Notes under the pieces: model-generated | Databases searched by the model: none | Seen by the model: the letters and a program-made list of their open reading frames with translations, nothing else | Told to the model about the DNA's origin: nothing | Part shown: positions 17,071 to 25,100 of the stretch, piece after piece | Layout of the letters: every line of letters starts with the position of its first letter | How positions within the stretch are numbered: position 1 is the stretch's first letter | Assembly (NCBI GenBank): GCA_019745775.1 | Contig: JAIESR010000011.1 | Span: forward strand, 62,001-126,000 | Origin: Xanthobacteraceae bacterium | GTDB taxonomy: Bacteria; Pseudomonadota; Alphaproteobacteria; Rhizobiales; Xanthobacteraceae | Direction: 5' to 3' | DNA length: 64,000 bases | Made by a program: the position numbers and the translations under genes

Positions 17071-18095
17071 AACGCCTGCGCGTCCTCGTGCTGGTGCATC
17101 CGGATCTGGTGCCGCCGGATTCCGCCAAGGGCTTCAGCGACAACGAGATCAACGCGTGGAAGACCGAGTACGACGTGGTGCGCACGCTGCGCGCCGCCGG
17201 GCATGAGGTGCGCCCGCTCGGCGTGCACGACGAACTCAAGCCGATCCGCGAGGAGATCGAAGGCTTCAAGCCGCACGTGGTGTTCACGCTGCTCGAGCAA
17301 TTCCACGGCGAGGTCATCTACGACCAGAACGTGGTGAGCTACCTCGAGCTGATGCGCATCCCCTATACCGGCTGCAACCCGCGCGGCCTGATGCTGGCGC
17401 GCGGCAAGGACCTGTCAAAGACGCTGGTGCACTATCACCGCGTTCCGGTGCCGGCCTTCGCGGTGTTTCCGCTGCATCGCAAGGTGAAACGGCCGACGCG
17501 GCTCGCGCTGCCGCTGATCGTCAAGAGCCTGAGCGAGGACGCCTCGTGGGGCATCTCGCAGGCGTCCGTCGTCGACACCGACGAGAAGCTCGCCGAGCGC
17601 GTCGCCTTCATCCACGAGAAGATCGGCACCGCCGCCATCGCCGAGCAATATATCGAGGGCCGCGAGATCTATGTCGGGGTGCTCGGCAACGATCGGCTGC
17701 GGGTGCTGCCGGTGTGGGAATTGAAGTTCGGGAAGATGCCGGAGGATTCCTACGCGATCGCCACCGAGAAAGTGAAGCACGATCCCAATTATCAGAAGCG
17801 ACTCGGCATCGAGGACGGCCCGGCCAGGGATCTCTCGCCCGAGCTCTACGCGTTGATCCAGCGCATGGCGAAGCGGGTCTACAAGACGCTGCGGCTCGAC
17901 GGCTATGCCCGTGTCGACTTCCGGCTCTCGACCGACGGCACGCCCTATTTTCTCGAGGTCAATCCCAATCCCGAGATCGCGCTGAACCAGGAATTCGCGA
18001 ACGCCGCCAAGCACGACGGCATCGCCTATCCCGACCTGCTCCAGCGGATCCTGGCGCTCGGCATCAGCCGCGCCAACGCGCCGGTCTCGGCCTGA
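17067..18095 (+). CDS. ATP-grasp carboxylate-amine ligase (D-Ala-D-Ala ligase-like)
   Basis: 342 residues. It has a Ddl-like N-domain (FKPHVVFTLLEQFHGEVIYD, then MRIPYTGCNPRGLMLARGKD), a central nucleotide-binding part (PLIVKSLSEDASWGISQASV, AEQYIEGREIYVGVLGN), and the metal-binding end YARVDFRLSTDGTPYFLEVN with NPNPEIALNQEF. The Ddl-type text is LEVNTxPG, whereas here it is LEVNPNPEI, so the substrate is probably not D-alanine. ATG 17067 overlaps the peptidase stop. In this family the carboxylate is activated as acyl phosphate and joined to an amine. It is not beside mur or fts genes, which also argues against cell-wall D-Ala-D-Ala synthesis. Confidence 0.8.
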   Translation: MKRLRVLVLVHPDLVPPDSAKGFSDNEINAWKTEYDVVRTLRAAGHEVRPLGVHDELKPIREEIEGFKPHVVFTLLEQFHGEVIYDQNVVSYLELMRIPYTGCNPRGLMLARGKDLSKTLVHYHRVPVPAFAVFPLHRKVKRPTRLALPLIVKSLSEDASWGISQASVVDTDEKLAERVAFIHEKIGTAAIAEQYIEGREIYVGVLGNDRLRVLPVWELKFGKMPEDSYAIATEKVKHDPNYQKRLGIEDGPARDLSPELYALIQRMAKRVYKTLRLDGYARVDFRLSTDGTPYFLEVNPNPEIALNQEFANAAKHDGIAYPDLLQRILALGISRANAPVSA

Positions 18096-18120
18096 CGCGT
18101 TCGTTGCCACGGCGGCAGCG

Positions 18121-18191
18121 CGCCCCCTCCCCTTGAAAAGCGTGGCAATCGCATTTGGTCCTTTCAGCGGTGCGGGGGAGGTTGTTGTTGC
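18121..18191. repeat. Repeat-associated segment sharing text with 30.06-30.10 kb
   Basis: It contains GGCAATCGCATTTGGTCC and CAGCGGTGCGGGGG, whose complement is nearly identical to CCCCGCACCGCTG and AAGGACCAAATGCGAT around 30063-30092. A shorter copy (CCAATGCGATAGCCCTGCC) is at 18359-18377. The segment flanks the large nested hairpin, so it is probably part of the same repeated unit. Confidence 0.7.
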
Positions 18192-18332
18192 GCCCTCTCC
18201 CCTTGCGGGAGAGGGCAGCCGCAGCGTTGCAACAATGGGGAGTGGGTGAGGGGTATCTCCGCGGACGCATACCCCTCACCCATTCCGTTGCGCAGCGACA
18301 CCTCGCCGCCCTCTCCCGCAAGGGGAGAGGGC
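18192..18332. repeat. Nested long inverted repeat, family A
   Basis: A 141-base structure. The outer arms 18192-18216 and 18308-18332 are each palindromic (GCCCTCTCCCC...GAGAGGGC), and the inner arms GGGTGAGGGGTAT (from 18244) and ATACCCCTCACCC (to 18281) also pair. It could form one cruciform or several hairpins. It lies in the gap after the ATP-grasp gene. The rest of the 18096-18646 gap holds only further repeat fragments and no supported gene. Confidence 0.85.
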
Positions 18333-18411
18333 CCAGCCATGCGCGCCGTGGTCGCGGCCAATGCGATAGCCCTGCCTTCAAAAGAGGAGGGTTGGGGTGG
18401 GGATCACAGCA

Positions 18412-18440
18412 GTATCCCGAATGAGCGCAGCGACATCCGA
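18412..18440. repeat. Palindromic repeat, family F, short copy
   Basis: TATCCCGAATGAGCGCAGCGACATCCGA matches the unit CCCGGATGAGCGCGGCGACATCCGGG at 19600-19625. The stem is imperfect here, suggesting a decayed copy. Confidence 0.7.
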
Positions 18441-18646
18441 CCACCTCGCTATAGCGCCACGATCCTTTGCGGTTGTCGCCTTCCATGGTCATTTCCGGGG
18501 CCACCGCGGACAACCGATCGGCGGCTGCCCATACCAAATGCCTAGTCATTCAAGATGATGGGACGATCGCGCGCGATTGTGTAGCAACGCGCAGACAACG
18601 GCGCCCGACTTCCGGACACAGGCAAACGCTGTTGCAGGACAGGACT

Positions 18647-18979
18647 ATGGAAATTTTTCACCAAGCAAGAACGACGCTTGCCGTCGCATCATTGTTAACT
18701 TCCGTAGCTATCTCTTCCGCACAGGAAAGCTCAAACAGTGCCGGCGCAAGCCACGCCGCACGCATCACGGCAATCTGCGCCGACCGGCATGTTCAGCTTG
18801 CCACGCTCATTGAAGATCTTGGCGACGCTCCGAATTTTGCCGGCGACAGGCTATTCAACACGTTGGTCGCCATGACCCATGCATATGGTGTTTGCGCCAG
18901 AGGGCACGAGTCCGAAGCGCTGGCGCTTTACGACCAAGCCGTTCTCGACTTGGTATTCCCGGTCAGCCTGGTCCGGTAG
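18647..18979 (+). CDS. Small secreted protein of unknown function
   Basis: 110 residues. I chose ATG 18647 because it gives a clean signal peptide (MEIFHQARTTLAVASLLTS, then VAISSAQ). The mature part, about 85 residues, has two Cys (ITAICADRHV, AYGVCARGHE) about 45 residues apart that could form a disulphide. It ends with a helical ESEALALYDQAVLDL segment. I do not recognise the family. The local GC content is lower than in flanking metabolic genes. Two further small ORFs follow on the same strand. Confidence 0.5.
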   Translation: MEIFHQARTTLAVASLLTSVAISSAQESSNSAGASHAARITAICADRHVQLATLIEDLGDAPNFAGDRLFNTLVAMTHAYGVCARGHESEALALYDQAVLDLVFPVSLVR

Positions 18980-18984
18980 CGGCG

Positions 18985-19092
18985 ATGCGCTGGCTGCGTG
19001 CACTGATTGCGAGGTGGCGCGCGGCACAGAGGGCCGCCCGCTTGAAGCGCATCCGGCAGATCGCAAGCAAAGGCCTTTCCAGCATCGAGTGA
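18985..19092 (+). CDS. Candidate 35-residue cationic small protein
   Basis: Starting five bases after the previous stop, ATG 18985 opens MRWLRALIARWRAAQRAARL followed by KRIRQIASKGLSSIE. Ten or so Arg/Lys with regularly placed Trp, Leu and Ile make a strongly amphipathic basic helix. The codons are rich in GC, so chance cannot be excluded. If real, it would be a membrane-active or nucleic-acid-binding small protein co-transcribed with the gene before it. Confidence 0.3.
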   Translation: MRWLRALIARWRAAQRAARLKRIRQIASKGLSSIE

Positions 19093-19115
19093 CAAACATC
19101 GAATTCGAGGGCTTC

Positions 19116-19574
19116 ATGCAACACGCCAGCGACACCATTGGACTTTGGATGCGCAAGCACGCCGGCAGACCACGTGGCGTCGGCTGCCAGCTGGCATTGA
19201 GCCTGTGTTTCCTGCTGCTGGCGCCGTCGAGTTCATTCTCCCAGGTCGTGTGCAAACCGTTCTTGTCCATCATGTCGGTGAAGGAAGATCGAACGTATAC
19301 GTCTACCCTTCAATGGAAGTGGAACGCAACGCTGCGCGCCGACAACACGTACTGCGCCACACGATCGGGAAATTTTGAAGTCGATTTCGTGCGGATCAAG
19401 GACAATTCGCCCGATATCCAGTTCACGCAGAAATTTCGATGGAGCCAAGGGCCTTTTTCCATCTCGATGGAGTTGACGTCCGACGAAGCCATTCTCGACT
19501 CCCGTATCGGCTTCATCGCGCCCTGCGTGTGCAGGGAAATCGACCAATTGTCCGTCGACTATCGGCCTCGATGA
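19116..19574 (+). CDS. Small secreted protein of unknown function
   Basis: 152 residues from ATG 19116, or 141 from ATG 19149. Both starts keep a strong signal segment (CQLALSLCFLLLAPSSSFSQ). The mature part has a beta-rich look: STLQWKWNATLRADNTYC, then GNFEVDFVRIKDNSPDIQFT, then SWSQG-like QKFRWSQGPFSISMELTS, and ends with a Cys pair (IAPCVCREIDQLSV). The four mature Cys could form two disulphides. I recognise no family; similar small periplasmic proteins are common hypotheticals in Bradyrhizobium-type genomes. Confidence 0.5.
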   Translation: MQHASDTIGLWMRKHAGRPRGVGCQLALSLCFLLLAPSSSFSQVVCKPFLSIMSVKEDRTYTSTLQWKWNATLRADNTYCATRSGNFEVDFVRIKDNSPDIQFTQKFRWSQGPFSISMELTSDEAILDSRIGFIAPCVCREIDQLSVDYRPR

Positions 19575-19594
19575 GTCTCGTAGCCGTAGTAACA

Positions 19595-19666
19595 GTAGCC
19601 CGGATGAGCGCGGCGACATCCGGGCCATCAGGCGCCCGGCATGTCGCTAGCACTCATTCGGGCGAC
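19595..19666. repeat. Palindromic repeat, family F, two-part copy
   Basis: The first part, GTAGCCCGGATGAGCG then CGGCGACATCCGGGC, pairs with itself. The second part, GGCATGTCGCTAGCACT and CATTCGGGCGAC, is a diverged inverted copy. It sits between the convergent ends of the secreted-protein gene and the isochorismatase-like gene. Confidence 0.85.
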
Positions 19667-19676
19667 AAGAGCATTA

Positions 19677-20423
19677 CTACTTCGCGCCTTTCACGACCTC
19701 CTGCGCCTTCCGGAAGCTCTCGATCACCGCGGCGTAGTTCGGCGCCACCAGCGCATAGAGCTTCGCAAGCTCCGCCGCCTCCGGACGGTTCCAGGTGCGG
19801 TGCGTTTCCGAAAGCACCGCGTTGGTCGACGTCGGAATGACGCCGGCCTGGATGAAGCGCGCGAGCGTCGTCCGGGAGGCCAGTTCGCTCGGATCACCGG
19901 ATGCGTCGATCACGGCGTACACCTTGTATCCCGCGGCCTTGGCGTCGAGCGCTGGAAACATCACGCAGACGCTGGTCCACACACCGGCCATGATCAGCGT
20001 CTTCTTGCCGGTGGCGCGCACGGCCTTGACGAAGTCCTCGTTGTCCCAGGCATTCACCTCGCCCTTGCGCCCGACATAGACCGCATGCGGCGCATTCTGA
20101 TGGATCTCCGGCATCAGCGGGCCGTTGGGCCCATTGGGCTCCGATGCGGTGGTGATGACCGGGATCTTCAACAGCGACGCCAGCTTCGCCAGCATCACCG
20201 TGTTGGCGCGCAGCTCGGCGACGCTGATGTCCTTGACGGTCTGGAACAGACCCGATTGGTGATCGAGCAGCAGCATCACGCTGTCGGAGGTATCGATCAG
20301 CGCCTGGCCGCCACCGGTCGGCAACACGCTTGGCGAGGTTGCCTGGCCGAAGGCGGCAGGATGCGGCGAAACCGCGCCGATCGCCAAAGCCGCGACGAAT
20401 GCGCACAACGCTTTCTTGAACAT
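19677..20423 (-). CDS. Exported isochorismatase-family hydrolase
   Basis: 248 residues. The signal peptide is MFKKALCAFVAALAIGAVSP, then HPAAFG. The catalytic triad of the cysteine hydrolase fold is visible: D54 (VMLLLDHQSGLF), K120 (YVGRKGEVNAWDN) and C153 (AGVWTSVCVMFPALD). The sequence is closest to the YcaC-like group, whose substrates are mostly unknown. Export is unusual, since most isochorismatase-like enzymes are cytosolic. An HxlR-type regulator is divergently transcribed from the same gap and probably controls it. Confidence 0.85.
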   Translation of the reverse strand: MFKKALCAFVAALAIGAVSPHPAAFGQATSPSVLPTGGGQALIDTSDSVMLLLDHQSGLFQTVKDISVAELRANTVMLAKLASLLKIPVITTASEPNGPNGPLMPEIHQNAPHAVYVGRKGEVNAWDNEDFVKAVRATGKKTLIMAGVWTSVCVMFPALDAKAAGYKVYAVIDASGDPSELASRTTLARFIQAGVIPTSTNAVLSETHRTWNRPEAAELAKLYALVAPNYAAVIESFRKAQEVVKGAK

Positions 20424-20517
20424 GGGATGTCCTTTCGAGGTGCTTTCCGCTAGCTGCGGGGTAATATCTATCTTGGCGTTGAAACACGATTTTGACAGTA
20501 GTAACTCCGCGGATACC

Positions 20518-20916
20518 GTGAGATCGCAGAAAACACGCGCAAAACCGTCCGCTTTGTCCGGTGGCGGCGCGCAGCCCGGCGACGCCGGCTGTCGCGTCGA
20601 CGACTTCGTAAAATTCCTGGCGCGTGAATGGACTTCTCAGATCATCTGGAAACTGGCGCGCGAAAAGACGATGCGGTTCGGCGCATTGCGGCGCGCATTG
20701 CCGGGAGCGGTGTCCGCGCGCGTCTTGTCGAAGCGGCTGAAAGAGCTCGAATCCTGTGGGCTGGTGTCCCGGCGTGACGCCGCCACGCTGCCCCTGCGTG
20801 TCGAATACAGCCTGACGACGGACGGACGGCGGCTCGATGCCGCGCTCCGCCGGGGCGAGGCCCTGACCGAGCGCCTGCGGAAGCGCGCTCGCAGGGGGCC
20901 GTCAGCGCCGGACTGA
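20518..20916 (+). CDS. HxlR-family winged-helix transcriptional regulator
   Basis: About 132 residues from GTG 20518. The winged helix matches HxlR: VDDFVKFLAREWTSQIIWKL, then MRFGALRRALPGAVSARVLS, KRLKELESCGLVSRRDAATL, and the wing PLRVEYSLTTDGRRLDAAL. The start is uncertain: TTG 20473, TTG 20479 and ATG 20422 are also in frame, the last inside the divergent gene, and none has a good ribosome site. HxlR proteins often sense redox or reactive electrophiles, and a Cys (DAGCRVDDF) stands in the usual N-terminal place. Its position head-to-head with the exported hydrolase implies regulation of that gene. Confidence 0.8.
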   Translation: MRSQKTRAKPSALSGGGAQPGDAGCRVDDFVKFLAREWTSQIIWKLAREKTMRFGALRRALPGAVSARVLSKRLKELESCGLVSRRDAATLPLRVEYSLTTDGRRLDAALRRGEALTERLRKRARRGPSAPD

Positions 20917-20988
20917 AGCGCCGTATCGGCCGGTTGGTTCGGCGCGGGCGGCGCGCCCATTGTCCGCGTCACGCGTCGACGATTTGAG

Positions 20989-22125
20989 CTAACCCCCGAC
21001 CCATCGCTCGAGCAGCCGCGCGGTCCAGGCCGCGAGTCCCATGGTCGTGACGATGCGCACGATCTGGAAGCCGGTGATCAGCGCGGCGTCGAGGCCGAGC
21101 ACCTTGCCGGTGAGCGCCATTTCCGCAATGCCGGCGGGCGCGAGCGCGAGCACCAGCGTCGTCACCGGCAGGCCGAGAACGACGGCATAGAGCGCGGCGA
21201 GCAGCGCCAGCATCAGAAGCGCGAACGGCACCGTCACCAGCGACGCCAGCAGCAGGCGCAACAGCCGCGTCAGGAACTCGTGCCGGTACTGCACGCCGAT
21301 GGTCATGCCGATGGTCACCTGCGCCACCACCAGGATCGAATCCGGCACGCGCCCCGGGATCAGGCCGGCGGCGCCGAGCGCCGCCATCACAAACAGCGAG
21401 CCGAGGAACCAGGCGTTCGGCAGCGTGAAGCGGTTGAGGAAGAAGCCGCCGACGAACGACGCCCCCATCAAGGCGATCACCGTGAGCCACGACATCACCT
21501 CGCCGTGGGTGACGACATTGCGCGCGCCCGCTTCCGCCAACGCCGTCACCACGAACGGCGCGGCGCAGACGGTGAGCCCCACGCGCATGGTCTGGAGCAC
21601 CATGATCGGCAGCGGATCGGCGTCGATGCGTTTCGCGATGTTCGCCATCTCGATCACGCCACCCGGCATGGTGGCGAGCGCCGCGGTCTTGGCGTCGATC
21701 GAAGGCACGATCCGCATCAGGATCAATGCGCCCACCATCGCGATCGCGATCGAGGCGACCGCGCCGGCGAGGATCGCGGGCAGCAGCGTCAGGATCGTCA
21801 CGAGGATCGCTGGCGTGAAGGTAGTGCCGACCGCCGCGCCGGTGACGAACTGGCCGGCGGCGCGCAGCTGCCACAGTGATCGTACCGGCACGCCGGCGAG
21901 CCCGAGCGCCGCGGTGATCATCAGCGCGCCGGTCATCCACGGCAGCGGGAAGTTCAGGAGCTTGCCGATAGTGCCGCCGGCGAAAGCGACCGCGAAGGTC
22001 GCAAGCAGGATGCCGGCGGTGGCGGCGAGATCGGAAAGCGGCGCGCGCGGCGCATCGTGGTCGGGAGACGGCTCGGGCATCGCGGAGTTGGACCATTGCG
22101 GACGGTCTCCTGTCCAGCGCGCCAT
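20989..22125 (-). CDS. AbrB-family (PF05145) multi-pass membrane protein
   Basis: 378 residues. Two similar halves each have about five or six helices: PLSDLAATAGILLATFAVAF, then GGTIGKLLNFPLPWMTGAL, and in the second half MGASFVGGFFLNRFTLPNAW and ALAPAGIAEMALTGKVLGLD. The repeated G-x-P-x-P-W-M-x-G and P-A-G-x-x-E-M motifs are typical of the AbrB/ammonia monooxygenase-like family, thought to be transporters or regulators of membrane traffic. ATG 22080 (MPEPSPDHD) is an alternative start. It follows the RHS gene by 33 bases on the same strand, but a functional link is not evident. Confidence 0.8.
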   Translation of the reverse strand: MARWTGDRPQWSNSAMPEPSPDHDAPRAPLSDLAATAGILLATFAVAFAGGTIGKLLNFPLPWMTGALMITAALGLAGVPVRSLWQLRAAGQFVTGAAVGTTFTPAILVTILTLLPAILAGAVASIAIAMVGALILMRIVPSIDAKTAALATMPGGVIEMANIAKRIDADPLPIMVLQTMRVGLTVCAAPFVVTALAEAGARNVVTHGEVMSWLTVIALMGASFVGGFFLNRFTLPNAWFLGSLFVMAALGAAGLIPGRVPDSILVVAQVTIGMTIGVQYRHEFLTRLLRLLLASLVTVPFALLMLALLAALYAVVLGLPVTTLVLALAPAGIAEMALTGKVLGLDAALITGFQIVRIVTTMGLAAWTARLLERWVGG

Positions 22126-22158
22126 CGCGAATCCGATGGACGAGACCTCGCGCGCGCG

Positions 22159-25100
22159 TCAGGGGCTGGCGCGCGGGCCGACCTTGCCGCAGCGCGAGCC
22201 GCAGGTTCCGCCGGCCCGGGACGCGCCGTCCGAATAGCCGCGCGACTGCGTTTCCATGACGCAGGCCTCGATCAGCTCCTCCTGGCACTGCCGGCAGGCG
22301 GATCGCATGCGGGCGGCGACGACGTCGACCCGGCACGCGAGCCCGGTGCACGCCGGCAAGACGTTGTCGCAGTCGCAATCGATGCTGCCGCTGCAGGCGT
22401 GGCCGCGGAAGCGCCCGCCCGGCGCCGGCAGGCCGGTCACCTGCCGGATGAATTCGCCGCCCCAGCTGCCGGGGTCGCGCACATAGGGCAGCACGGCATC
22501 CGCCGCCGCCTGTCCGATCATGTTGCCGAGCCCGTGCGCGAACATGGCGGCGCCAACCGGACCGGCCAGCGCGGGCACGACCAACGGCAGCGCATTCGCG
22601 ATGTTGTTGGCGACGAACTGCCCGGTGCTCTGCCGCCCCTCCATGTAGTCGATGGCGTCGTTGAACATCCCAAGCCCGAACGCGATGCCGTTGAGCGCGC
22701 CATAGACCATGCCATTGACGCCCGCGGGCATGCCCGGCCGCGCGGCATGGCGGGCATCCTGCACCTCCTGCACGGCATTGCGCGACATGTCGGGCGCGCC
22801 AGCGGCGGAGCGGCGCGGCCCGTCCGGCCAGGTGTCGGCTGCCGAGCGCGCGCGCTCGGCCACGCGGCGCGGCCGGTCGCGGGCATCCTCGATGTCCCGC
22901 AGCTCGCGATTGGCGTCCGCGACCACGTCGTTGAGGCCGCGTCCCCGGAACACGCCGTAGCGCTTGTCGAACTCCTCCAGCATGTCCGGCAGCATCCGCC
23001 GCCACTCCCGGTAGCCGTCCATCCCGCGCAGCTGGTCCATCTGCGCGGCGACGAAGCGCGCGAGCGTGCGCGGCCGGTTGTCCACCCATTGGCCGGCGGT
23101 GCGCGGATCGGTGATGTGCTGGAACAGGCGCGCCTCGAACTCCTCGGCGGGCGCCGGCAGCGCGCCATGGCCCTGCCGCCGCAGCGACTCGCGCACGAGA
23201 TGCGAAAGCTCGTGCACTGTGTTGCCGGTCATGCCCTGGAGCGCGTCGGCGCGCGGCGTGCCCGGACGCGCCGTCAGCCGGTGCGGATACTGATAGACGT
23301 TCACGCGGTCCGGTCGCGCCGGATCGAACATCCCGAAGATGGTATGCGGCCGCCAGCCCGCGCCCTGGAATTCCGGCGGCAGCCGGTCGTGTATCACCAG
23401 CCGCGCGCGATCGGTATAGAACAGCAGCATCGCCTGCCCGGCCGCCTGCCCGGCCGGACGCCCGACATCGGTCCGCGAGATCTCGTCGAGGTTGGCGAAC
23501 ACGCGGCCGGCGGCGTCGACGTCGCCGAAGGTCCGGCGCGACCCGCCGGGCCGCGGCCGCACCCGCTCCCACATCGTCAGCGACGGCTGATAGGGCTGCG
23601 TGCCGGCTTGATCGGCAAAGCGCAGCGGATTGTTGGCGGCGTAGGCGTAGGGGTTGTGGCCGCCGGCGATCCCGGCGGGATCGGGCGCGGTGAAGCGGCC
23701 GAGCGCCGGCCGGTAGGCGCGCGCGCCGAAGAAAACCAAGCCGGTTTCGTGATCCTGCAGCGCACCGGTGAAGCCGATCAGGCCGTCGCGCAGCGGCTCT
23801 GCCGCCGCGGCCTCGCCCCATGGCGACAGGCTGATGTCGGCGGTGCGCCCGCCGGCGTCGGTCACCGCCAGCGGCGTGCCGAAATCGTCGGCCTGCAGCG
23901 TGGCGACGCCATCCGCCCGATGGATGCGCGCGCCGCCGATCGGCACCGGCTGGCGCTCGATCCACGACAGCCGCCGGCCGGTCCCGTCATAGGCGCCGAC
24001 CAGCGCCATCCCGTCATAGAGATAGCGCACGACGGCATCGCCCTGCCGCCGCTCCACCAGCCGGCCCTCGAAATCGTAGCGATAGTGCACCGGCAGCCGG
24101 CCGGCGACCGTGGCGGCAATCACGCGGCCATTGACGTCGTGCTCGAGCCGCAGTTGCGATCCGATCGACTGTAAATTGCCGTCGCGATCGTGGGTGACCG
24201 GCGTGCCAGCGATGTCGTCGAGCTGGAACGCCTGGTTGTAGCGCCGCGGCGTGCCGTTGAAGGTGGTGGGATTGCCGGAGCGATCGAACGCGTGCTCCGC
24301 CGTGCGGCCGTCGGCGGCGGTCGCGCCGGCGAGCCAGCCGCGCGTATCATAACGAAACTGCGTTGTGCGTCCGCCGGTGGTGACCGCGACGATCTCGCCG
24401 GCGGCGTTGCGCGCGATCGAGCGCTCGCTGCGGACCGTGCCTTGCCGGTCAGTCCAGCGCACGCGCGCGACGCGGCCCTCCCCGTCATAGGCGAACGCCG
24501 CCGTCGATCCGTCGGCATGAACGATCTGCGACGGCACACCCCGCGGCAGCCAGGCGAACGTCGTCTCGCGGCCGTCCGCGCCCTTGAGGCCGGCGAGCCG
24601 TCCGTCGGCGCCATAGCGGTATTCGGTGCGCTCGCCTTCTGGCGAGATCATCGCGATCCGGCGCCCGATCGTGTCGTATTCGTAGCGGATGATGCGGCCG
24701 AAGGCGTCGGTGACCGCCAAGAGCTGCCCGGCCTCGTCATAGGCGAAGGCATGCTTGCCGATGGTGTCCGCGACCGCCGTCACGCGGCCGAACCGGTCGT
24801 AGCTGAACCGCGCGGCGTCGCGGCCGTCGACGCGCTCGGCCGCGAGCCGTCCCTGCGCGTCGCGCTCGTAGGCGATGGTCGCGCCGCCGGCCTTGCGCAC
24901 CGCCGCCAGCGCGCCATGGGCATCGTAATCGTACTGCGTCGCCGGTCCGCCGGCGATCGCGAGCCCGGTCTGGCGGTCGTCGCGATCGCGGGTGATGACG
25001 ATGCGGCGCCCGTCATCGTCCTCCTGGGCGACAAGCACGCCGCCCGCGTTCCACGCGCGCCGCAGCGTGGCGCCGGCCGGATCGGTGGTGGCGACGACGT

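Noticed and set aside
17067-18095. Housekeeping D-alanine-D-alanine ligase
   Set aside because: The end motif is changed, there is no mur/fts context, and the gene is locked to a peptidase.
18121-18440. CRISPR-like array
   Set aside because: The repeats are palindromic, unequal and irregularly spaced, and no cas genes are near.
20969-23965. A 998-codon frame on the minus strand overlapping the AbrB and RHS genes
   Set aside because: It spans two real genes in another frame and is low-complexity Arg/Ala text.
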